A DNA stretch of 45,441 bases from Phycisphaerae bacterium (GTDB taxonomy: Bacteria; Planctomycetota; Phycisphaerae; UBA1845): contig JAJDDX010000400.1 in NCBI GenBank assembly GCA_029260055.1, forward strand, positions 1-45,441. The letters run 5' to 3'. The translations under genes and the position numbers were made by a program. Shown here piece by piece: positions 1 to 6,593 of the stretch; the first letter of the stretch is position 1, and every line of letters starts with the position of its first letter. Below the pieces are notes generated by a model. The model saw nothing but the letters and a program-made list of their open reading frames with translations, searched no databases and was not told where the DNA came from.

Positions 1-58
1 ATCCCGCCGCGCGGGATATCGAGTGATGAGTGAGAACCGTCTTGTCCTGGAGCCCCCG

Positions 59-1123
59 ATGCTAGCCAACCGACACACGTCCACCTCAGTATCCACGTTG
101 ACCGTCGCCGCGATCGGCCTGTCCTGTCTTTTGACCGGGTGCGCCTCGAGCGGGCGTGCATGCAAACCGTTCGAGGACGAGTCCAAGTACCTCTCGAACA
201 TCCGCCAGGTCACGTTCCAGCATATGGGCCTGGTCAACGCGGGCGAAGCCTACTTCTCGCCCGATATGAAGACGATCGCCTTTCAGGCCACCCCGGAGGG
301 GAAGAGCGAGTACCAGATGTACACACTGGAACTCGCCACCGGGAAACTGAGGATGGTCAGCACCGGCCACGGCGCCTGCACCTGCGCCTATTTCCACCCC
401 AACGGCGAGAAGATCGTCTTCGCATCCACGCACCTCGACCCCGATTGCGACAAGCCCGCCACGGAGGCAGACACCAAGGGCTACAAGTGGAAGTTCCACA
501 AGCACATGGACATCTTCGAGGCGAACGTGGACGGGACCGATCTCAAGCGGTTGACCGATGCGCCGGGCTATGACGCCGAAGGGTCATACTCTGCCGACGG
601 CAAGCACATCGTCTTCTGTTCCGAGCGCGACGGTGATCTCGAGATCTACATCATGGACGCCGACGGCGGCAATCAGCGGCGCGTCACCAACGCCGCCGGC
701 TATGATGGCGGGCCGTTCTTCTCACCTGATGGCAAGCGGGTCGTCTATCGCGGCGACCATCGAGCCGACGACAAGATGAACCTGCAACTGAGGCTAGTGA
801 ACGCCGACGGCACGAACGATCGCGCGATCACCGACAACCAGATCTTCAACTGGTGCCCCTACTGGTACCCGAGCGGAAAGAGCTGGATCTTCACGCAGGT
901 CGATCACGAAGGTTGGTCCAAGGGGCAGCGGCCGAACTACGACTTGTTCATGATGGACGATAACGGCAAGAACCAGACACGAATCACGTTCGAGCCCAAT
1001 TTCGACGGGCTTCCGGTCTTCAGCCCCGATGGCAAGAAGCTGCTGTGGACCTCCAAACGCGGTGGGCTTGATGAAGCACAGATCTTCATCGGAGACTTCA
1101 CGCTGCCCGAGGGCTTCGAATAG
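59..1123 (+). CDS. TolB-like beta-propeller (PD40) lipoprotein
   Basis: Predicted exported lipoprotein of 354 residues. The ATG at 59 is preferred over GTG/ATG at 23/26 because GGAG (49-52) lies 6 bases upstream and it gives a compact lipoprotein signal peptide ending in the lipobox LLTGC (Cys 28). The mature part has repeated PD40/TolB-type blades, seen as recurring phrases such as YFSPDMKTIAF, SYSADGKHIVF, FFSPDGKRVVY and VFSPDGKKLLW, each followed by an I/L-x-x-M-D-x-D/N-G strand. Such propellers usually bind proteins or peptides; TolB itself works with Pal at the outer membrane. No tol/pal genes are adjacent, so a Tol role is not supported. It is convergent with the zinc-ribbon gene 21 bases downstream. 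Family call is firm, role unknown. Confidence 0.85.
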   Translation: MLANRHTSTSVSTLTVAAIGLSCLLTGCASSGRACKPFEDESKYLSNIRQVTFQHMGLVNAGEAYFSPDMKTIAFQATPEGKSEYQMYTLELATGKLRMVSTGHGACTCAYFHPNGEKIVFASTHLDPDCDKPATEADTKGYKWKFHKHMDIFEANVDGTDLKRLTDAPGYDAEGSYSADGKHIVFCSERDGDLEIYIMDADGGNQRRVTNAAGYDGGPFFSPDGKRVVYRGDHRADDKMNLQLRLVNADGTNDRAITDNQIFNWCPYWYPSGKSWIFTQVDHEGWSKGQRPNYDLFMMDDNGKNQTRITFEPNFDGLPVFSPDGKKLLWTSKRGGLDEAQIFIGDFTLPEGFE

Positions 1124-1144
1124 CAGCCGGGGCGCGGTCCGCCG

Positions 1145-1561
1145 TTATCCGCCGCGCCTCGGATCGCGGCCACGCCTGGTTTCCAGGGGATCGCGGTGCC
1201 GACGGATGAGTTCTCGTTTGCAGCGCGGGCACTTCAGCGGCTCTTCGATCGAGACCCAGTCCTTGCCGGGTAGGCGCAACTCCGAGGCTTTGATCTTGCC
1301 GCCCGCGCCGGCGGCATGGCGCACAGCCACTTCGAACGTGCCGTGCATCTCGCAGCGGTACTCCGCGCGCGGGAATGCAAGTTGTCCGCACGTCGGACAA
1401 CTCGGTGGTTCGACGCGCAGCGGCAGTTTGTACGAGTGTCTTCGCGGGCAAACGTAGGTGACTTGCGGGCCGGATTTGTGCCGGACGGTAGGCACCGAAT
1501 CCCCATCGTCAAACCACACGCGCCACGCGAGGAACACGAGCGCCGCAGCACCGGCGGCCAA
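1145..1561 (-). CDS. Membrane-anchored zinc-ribbon protein, unknown function
   Basis: About 138 residues from a TTG start. One N-terminal hydrophobic helix (roughly residues 2-14) is followed by a soluble part with two Cys pairs, CPTCG and CPRCK, and extra Cys/His residues (VCPRRH, RCEMH) that suggest one or two zinc ribbons. The start is unsure. The reading frame stays open upstream past the end of the prepilin gene, and the translation before the TTG is basic (TRRTVRIIQRRKIPRAAW), which would suit the cytoplasmic side of a membrane anchor. No ATG, GTG or TTG was found in that stretch, so an unusual start codon or the TTG at 1561 must be used. It lies directly downstream of the prepilin-like gene on the same strand, so cotranscription is likely. 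Function not recognised. Confidence 0.6.
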   Translation of the reverse strand: MAAGAAALVFLAWRVWFDDGDSVPTVRHKSGPQVTYVCPRRHSYKLPLRVEPPSCPTCGQLAFPRAEYRCEMHGTFEVAVRHAAGAGGKIKASELRLPGKDWVSIEEPLKCPRCKRELIRRHRDPLETRRGRDPRRGG

Positions 1562-1642
1562 GTAGAGACTCGTCCAGGCGGCCCTCGGGATCTTGCGTCG
1601 CTGGATGATACGAACAGTGCGGCGTGTGCGGCGGGGAATCGG

Positions 1643-2578
1643 TTAGAATCCGTTTTTGGAGTCCGGCAGCGACCCGGTCCACCAGAAGAGACGATCCTGA
1701 GCGAAGGAGTAGTGATTCAGCGACAACTCGCGACAGAGCGTACAACCACCCCTCGAACAGTCCTCGTAGTAGCTATCGACCGGGCGATCCAGCGTCGTCA
1801 GTGTGCGCCCGCGCCGAACGCCGCCGGAGAGCGTCAAGATATTGATGCAGTCGTTGTGCCGGGTGGTAAGCCATGACTGGACTTGGCCGTCAATGACGTC
1901 GAAGTCCTCGCCCCAACCGAGCAAGGCCCCACTCCGTTCGGGCCCGCCGCGCCGCCCTGCGAAATCACCCGCGACCTCCTCCTCCACTTGATCCGGGCCC
2001 AGATCCGCGAGCAAGATCGTGTCGCCGGGGCGACTCGGTTCATACCGCTCGACGTTGGCCAGCCGCCCACGGTCGCCCGTCATGATGAAACTGTTCAAAC
2101 CGAAGCTCGGGAAGTCCGCGATCCTCCGCGCACGCTCCAAGGTCTCGCCGTCCCACGACCGGTCATCGTACGTGTCCAGTCGATCGAGAGTGGCCATTCG
2201 CCGCTTGAAGGGATCCTCAGGACACGTGAGCAAAGCCGAATCCTGGAAGTAAGTCGGGTAGAGTTTGAGGAACCACACGTCGGGGCTTCCACCGCTGGCC
2301 GTCACGCTGGCTATCGGTGGTTCGACGACCGGCAGCCAACCATCGTTGTCGACCCGATACATGCGCAGCAACAGCCCGACCTCGCGCAGGTTGTTGATGC
2401 AGATGGCGCTATTCGCCAGGTGTACCGATCGTTTCATCGACGGCATCAGCATGCCGAAAAGGAGGGCGATCACGGCAATGACAACGAGCAACTCGATCAA
2501 GCTAGACGCCCGCCGCCGCACCGAAAGGCGCGCGCTGTGCCGTCTACAGGATGGTCCGGAAAATAGACGCATGACCAC
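1643..2578 (-). CDS. Prepilin-type N-terminal cleavage/methylation domain protein
   Basis: A 311-residue protein of the type-II-secretion-pseudopilin-like class that is expanded in Planctomycetota. Residues 21-50 hold the prepilin signature: a basic leader (RRR), then A-S-S-L-I-E, then a long hydrophobic helix (LLVVIAVIALLFGMLMPSM). The Glu at +5 is kept, but the usual Gly at -1 is Ala and the usual Phe at +1 is Ser, so processing by prepilin peptidase may be atypical. The C-terminal part is a soluble globular domain with a few Cys residues (CPEDPF, CSRGGCTLC). The start is GTG 2578 or ATG 2572; no clear Shine-Dalgarno separates them. The zinc-ribbon protein follows on the same strand. No other pilus-assembly genes are in view. 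Confidence 0.85.
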   Translation of the reverse strand: MVMRLFSGPSCRRHSARLSVRRRASSLIELLVVIAVIALLFGMLMPSMKRSVHLANSAICINNLREVGLLLRMYRVDNDGWLPVVEPPIASVTASGGSPDVWFLKLYPTYFQDSALLTCPEDPFKRRMATLDRLDTYDDRSWDGETLERARRIADFPSFGLNSFIMTGDRGRLANVERYEPSRPGDTILLADLGPDQVEEEVAGDFAGRRGGPERSGALLGWGEDFDVIDGQVQSWLTTRHNDCINILTLSGGVRRGRTLTTLDRPVDSYYEDCSRGGCTLCRELSLNHYSFAQDRLFWWTGSLPDSKNGF

Positions 2579-2762
2579 TACGAAAAGTACACCCGCGAGG
2601 ATCAGAACGCAAGATTTTTCTCGGCGCGACTACAATTCTTCTGGCGACCCGCCCGAGCGGCGCCAGAACTAAAGTGCATTGCGAAACAAGTAAATGTCGC
2701 TAAAATGCCGGCCCGCCGAGCCGGATCACGATTGTGCAATTGCACAAGGAGCGGAATCGACC

Positions 2763-4589
2763 GTGAGAGCCTTGAAACACCGGATCGCTGACGAACTTCT
2801 GCCCTTTGTGCGGCAGCCCGGGCAGTACATCGGCGGGGAAATCAACCAGCTCCCTGCCGAGGGTGACTGGGAGAAGGCCGCCGTCCGCGTCGCCATCGCG
2901 TTCCCCGACGCCTACACGATCGGCATGAGTCATCTGGGGTGCCAGATCATCTATTGGCTGGCGAACCATACCCCCGGCTGCTGCGCCGAACGGGTTTACT
3001 GCCCATGGGGTGACGCGGAAGTCGTCATGCGACAAAAGGGAATCGAACTGTTCACGTGGGATACGCGCCAACCGGTGTCGTCCGCCGACATCCTGGCTGT
3101 CTCCCTCCAATATGAAATGTCGTTCACGTCGGTGCTCCAGATCCTCGACCTTGCCCGCATTCCTTTTCGCGCGAGCGAGCGTGACGACAGCCACCCGCTC
3201 GTCATCGCCGGCGGACCCCAAGCGGACAACCCGGAACCCATGGCGCCGTTTCTCGATCTCGTCGTGCTCGGCGACGGAGAGGCGTCGATGGCGGCCATAC
3301 TCGACGCCACCAAGGAACTGAAAGCCGGCGGCATCCGGCGGCGAGACATGATCCGCGCGCTGGCCGAACGGTTTGAATGGATCTACGCGCCGAACCTCTA
3401 CGACGTGACATACCACCCCGACGGAACGCTCCAGGGCATCAGGCCGCAAGATGACAAGATCAGGCCACGAATCGAACGATGCCAGACGAAGGACTTTGAC
3501 GAGGCTCCGTTCCCCATGCGTCCCCTGGTGCCCTACGTCGAGGTCGTCCACGATCGATTCGCGATTGAAATCATGCGCGGTTGCCCTCAGCGTTGCCGGT
3601 TCTGCCATGCGGGCTACACGAAGAGACCCCTTCGTCTCCGCAGTGTGGATCGGATCCTGGACATGGCCGAGGAGATGCACGGCGCGACGGGCATGGACGA
3701 ATTCGGATTGCTGTCGCTATCCACGGCGGACTACCCGGAACTCGCCGAGCTCACGCAACGGGCCAACGAGCAGTTCGCCGACAGGCGCGTCAACATCTCG
3801 GTCCCGTCACTTCGCGTCGACAAGATGCTTTCGAGCATTCCGTGGATGGTCAATTCGGTCCGCAAAGGCGGGTTGACTTTGGCCGTCGAAGCGGCCAACG
3901 ACGACATGCGCGCCGCCATCCGAAAGGTGGTCACGGACGGGAACTTGATCGACGGTGTCAAGCAGGCGTACGCCGCCGGCTGGCGCAGGGTCAAACTCTA
4001 CTTCATGTGCGGTTTCCCAGGCGAGCGCCCCGAGGATATCGATGGCATTGTCGATCTGGCCCGACTGGTCAGCGAGGCGCGGCGTGAGGCCGGCAAGGGC
4101 CCGGCGCAGGTCAACGCGGCCGTCGGCTGGCTCGTGCCAAAGCCCTACACACCGTTCCAGTGGGCGGCTCAACCGCCGGCCGAGTACTTCCATGACGCCA
4201 GGCGCCGACTGTCGTCTCTGCTCCACCAGGGCGGCGGTAAGCGCAAAGGCGGCGTCAAGATCAAGACGCACTCGGTGGAACGATCCGTGCTCGAGGCGGT
4301 TTTCGCCCGCGGCGACCGGAAGCTCGCGGACGTCATCGAGGCCGCGTACCGTCTCGGCGCTCGTTTCGACGGATGGGACGAGTGCTTTCAGCCGGCCTTG
4401 TGGCGGCGTGCGTTTGACGACACCGGAATCGACCCGGCCTGGTACGCTCACCGCGAACGCGCGCCAACGGAGGTCTTTCCGTGGCACCACCTGCGCGGCG
4501 GCGCGCCGAATGACTACCTGCTGCGTCAGTATGACGACGTGTTCACGCAGATCGGCGTCGAGAAACCGAGCCCCGCCGTGGTCAACTGA
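2763..4589 (+). CDS. B12-binding-type radical SAM protein (TIGR03960-like)
   Basis: A 608-residue radical SAM enzyme. The GTG at 2763 is chosen because AAGGAG (2746-2751) precedes it by 11 bases; an ATG at 2694 would add 23 residues with no good ribosome site. The N-terminal half resembles a B12-binding Rossmann-type domain (AIAFPDAYTIGMSHLGCQII, LVIAGGP, LVVLGDGE). The radical SAM core has the CxxxCxxC cluster motif GCPQRCRFC (Cys 274, 278, 281), and the region after it (LTLAVEAANDDMR, YFMCGFPGE) is typical of the TIM barrel. This matches the uncharacterised TIGR03960 family. In many genomes that family is fused to or next to a DUF2344 protein; none is adjacent here. Substrate unknown. Confidence 0.85.
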   Translation: MRALKHRIADELLPFVRQPGQYIGGEINQLPAEGDWEKAAVRVAIAFPDAYTIGMSHLGCQIIYWLANHTPGCCAERVYCPWGDAEVVMRQKGIELFTWDTRQPVSSADILAVSLQYEMSFTSVLQILDLARIPFRASERDDSHPLVIAGGPQADNPEPMAPFLDLVVLGDGEASMAAILDATKELKAGGIRRRDMIRALAERFEWIYAPNLYDVTYHPDGTLQGIRPQDDKIRPRIERCQTKDFDEAPFPMRPLVPYVEVVHDRFAIEIMRGCPQRCRFCHAGYTKRPLRLRSVDRILDMAEEMHGATGMDEFGLLSLSTADYPELAELTQRANEQFADRRVNISVPSLRVDKMLSSIPWMVNSVRKGGLTLAVEAANDDMRAAIRKVVTDGNLIDGVKQAYAAGWRRVKLYFMCGFPGERPEDIDGIVDLARLVSEARREAGKGPAQVNAAVGWLVPKPYTPFQWAAQPPAEYFHDARRRLSSLLHQGGGKRKGGVKIKTHSVERSVLEAVFARGDRKLADVIEAAYRLGARFDGWDECFQPALWRRAFDDTGIDPAWYAHRERAPTEVFPWHHLRGGAPNDYLLRQYDDVFTQIGVEKPSPAVVN

Positions 4590-4642
4590 GTCCCGCCAGG
4601 CAGTCCACGCGATCGGCGCACCGCGAAAGGCGCGCACGCTCG

Positions 4643-5446
4643 TCAGGAAGCGGCGCCGTTCTTAGTTGCCGTGTATTCGCTGAAGATGCTCTGCACGATG
4701 TGCCGGTTCACGAGGTCGAACCGCTCGTGTCTTATCGCCGCTATGATCGTCTCGGGCGGCACGCATTCATCAATCGTCTCCCAGAAATAAGACATGAGAG
4801 ACTGCGCGTCGCGGCTGCGGGTGCCGAGGCGCGTCATCGCCGGGACAACCTTCCCGAGGTAGAGCTTCAGCAGATGGTAGCCGAGCTTGGATCGCGGCGG
4901 CGTCACCTCGAGGATGAGAAGCCGCCCACCGGGCTTGAGCACGCGCATGAACTCCGCGAACGTCGCCCGCAGATCTGAGACGTGGCGAAGCGCGTACCCC
5001 ATGCAGACCAGGTCGAACGTGTCGGAGGCCACGGGAAGGCGTTCCGCGATGCCGCGGATCGGCATACAGCCGCTTTGCCGCTTTGCCTCGCAGAGCATGC
5101 CGATGCTCGGATCGACGCCGACGACACGTCCCGCGGGCCCGACGATCTCGGCGGCGTTGGCGGCCAGAACGCCCGTGCCGCAGCCGACATCGAGGACGCT
5201 CATGCCCTCTTCCAGATGAGCCCGGAGTAAGGCTTTGCGCCGATACCACGCGCCGGTTCCGAAGCTCATCGCCCGATTGATGCGGTCGTAGTGCCTCGCG
5301 GCCGCGTCGAACCAACCGTCAACCCGGACTCGGCGGCTCGGCTCATCCGCGTAGTGCTGCGGCAAAATCGGGTGAGGCCGAAGCGGCTCGTCCGCCGGCA
5401 GAGCCGGTTCGTCAGTCGGCGAAGGATTTGGCACAGCCATCGTCAT
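4643..5446 (-). CDS. UbiE/MenG-type SAM-dependent methyltransferase
   Basis: A 267-residue class I methyltransferase. Family-level features are WFDAAARHYDRINRAMSFG near residue 45, the SAM-binding motif I VLDVGCGTG (84-92), the acidic GVDPS strand, the MGYALRHVSDL segment, and LKPGGRLLILE. These fit the ubiquinone/menaquinone C-methyltransferase family, which methylates the quinone ring in respiratory quinone synthesis. About 45 Pro/Asp/Glu-rich residues precede the catalytic domain and are unusual for the family. A start at the second ATG (two codons in) is equally possible. No other quinone genes are in view, so the substrate (demethylmenaquinone or another) is inferred from family only. 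Convergent with the radical SAM gene, 53 bases apart. Confidence 0.8.
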   Translation of the reverse strand: MTMAVPNPSPTDEPALPADEPLRPHPILPQHYADEPSRRVRVDGWFDAAARHYDRINRAMSFGTGAWYRRKALLRAHLEEGMSVLDVGCGTGVLAANAAEIVGPAGRVVGVDPSIGMLCEAKRQSGCMPIRGIAERLPVASDTFDLVCMGYALRHVSDLRATFAEFMRVLKPGGRLLILEVTPPRSKLGYHLLKLYLGKVVPAMTRLGTRSRDAQSLMSYFWETIDECVPPETIIAAIRHERFDLVNRHIVQSIFSEYTATKNGAAS

Positions 5447-5625
5447 AGTTTACTACGCTACGTTGATGGGGCCGCGTGGGCAAGAAGATTCTCGTAGCGT
5501 AGCCGCTACGCCCGTGCCAGAGCGAACGGCCGTGCTTGACCTTACCGCTCAGCGGCACGAATATACGTGCGAGGTGCGTGACAGCTTGCCGCCCGACGGC
5601 ATTGCGGTCGAGCGTACCGGAAACG

Positions 5626-5712
5626 GGAGCGGTGTCCGAGCGGCTGAAGGGACCGCACTGGAAATGCGGTGTACGGGAAACTGTACCGTGGGTTCGAATC
5701 CCACCCGCTCCG
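5626..5712 (+). tRNA. tRNA-Ser (anticodon GGA)
   Basis: The cloverleaf can be drawn by hand. The acceptor GGAGCGG (5626-5632) pairs with CCGCTCC (5705-5711), and the discriminator is G 5712. The anticodon stem CCGCA/TGCGG closes the loop CTGGAAA, giving anticodon GGA. A long variable arm (GTACGGGAAACTGTAC) marks a class II serine tRNA, and the T-arm GTGGG-TTCGAAT-CCCAC is canonical. CCA is not encoded. A TTGACC at 5536 with an AT-rich patch around 5560-5566 could be its promoter, but the spacing is loose. Confidence 0.95.
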
Positions 5713-5803
5713 TTAATGCATGGGTTACGATTGAGGAACGGATGAGCGTCGGAGGCGCCGCGGTGCCGTCGATTCACGCTGGTGGTGCGCCCGCCGAGGC
5801 CGG

Positions 5804-6307
5804 CTAGTCGTCGCTCTTGTCCAGGCCCAGCCAGGATAGGAACCCCCGGCGTTTGGGTGGCTGAACGATCTCCACTTCGTCGAGGGCTTCTTCGTCCTCG
5901 TCGTCAGCGGTTAGCTCGCGCAACGTCGCGGCCTCACCCGGGTGATGGAACTCCGCACCGATCACGAATCCGCGGATTCCCTGTGTGCAATGCGTCACTT
6001 GCGCGCCAACCCACACGGCCGAGTCGCCACCACAGAACTCGCGCACGAAGACGTCCTGTCCGGGCTCGAGCTCCTGTCGAATCCAGAAGGCGATACCGAC
6101 CAGAGAGATGTTGTGCAGCGTGACGGGGTAGACCTCGGTGGCGTCCGCGCTCTCGACGGATGCCTCGAGTTTGACCATCGACCTGAATCGTGGTGCCTCC
6201 CGCTTGCCGCGATACCCGTCTCCACGGCTTTGCTGCTGGGCGATGGCCACCAAACGCGCAATCTCGTGTCGTTGTGCGAACGGTGCGTGTCCTGTCGATG
6301 TCTGCAT
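5804..6307 (-). CDS. PilZ-domain protein (putative c-di-GMP receptor)
   Basis: A 167-residue protein from ATG 6307. An upstream GTG-type extension is possible but looks non-coding. The PilZ c-di-GMP-binding signature is present: RxxxR at residues 36-40 (REAPR) and N-x-S-x-x-G at 66-71 (NISLVG), followed by the small beta barrel (GIAFWIRQELEPGQDVFV, VWVGAQVTHC, FVIGAEFHHPGE). The tail is acidic (DDEDEEALDEVE) and ends with a basic/Trp patch (RRGFLSWLGLD). Known PilZ proteins couple c-di-GMP levels to motility, exopolysaccharide or surface behaviour. No enzymatic partner is nearby, so the output is unknown. An AT-rich stretch at about 6385-6415 may hold its promoter. Confidence 0.85.
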   Translation of the reverse strand: MQTSTGHAPFAQRHEIARLVAIAQQQSRGDGYRGKREAPRFRSMVKLEASVESADATEVYPVTLHNISLVGIAFWIRQELEPGQDVFVREFCGGDSAVWVGAQVTHCTQGIRGFVIGAEFHHPGEAATLRELTADDEDEEALDEVEIVQPPKRRGFLSWLGLDKSDD

Positions 6308-6531
6308 AGCGAAAGACCCCGTCGCAGTGCTGTCTTGCTGATCTCGTTCGGCTAACCCGGCGAGACGGCTTCCGGGCCGCCGCGCTCTAACAACTATCAA
6401 GTCTAAGATATGTCGGCAGATGGCTCGCTCCGGGCGCCTCCGAGCCGCCGAGACGGGACGAGAAGGAACGCCGGAGCGCAGGTCCGGAAATGGGCATGCT
6501 GCAGCCGCGCGGGGCAAAAACTCCGCGCAAA

Positions 6532-6561
6532 GCGATGGCCGACGTTGCCGCCGGCCATCGC
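6532..6561 (-). terminator. Hairpin terminator after the pyrophosphatase gene
   Basis: A perfect 10-bp inverted repeat (GCGATGGCCG / CGGCCATCGC) with a 10-base loop starts about 30 bases past the pyrophosphatase stop codon. Read on the minus strand it is followed by TTT and, a little further, by TTTTT. It fits an intrinsic terminator for the minus-strand gene. Confidence 0.6.
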
Positions 6562-6593
6562 GCGAATCGGTTCAGGTTGTCGAGCCTATCGGA

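Noticed and set aside
23-58. Upstream GTG/ATG starts for the first lipoprotein
   Set aside because: They would put a charged extension before the signal peptide and lack the GGAG spacing of ATG 59.
5412-5777. Open frame on the minus strand containing GGIRTHGTVSRTPHFQ
   Set aside because: It is the antisense reading of tRNA-Ser, a well-known false ORF pattern.
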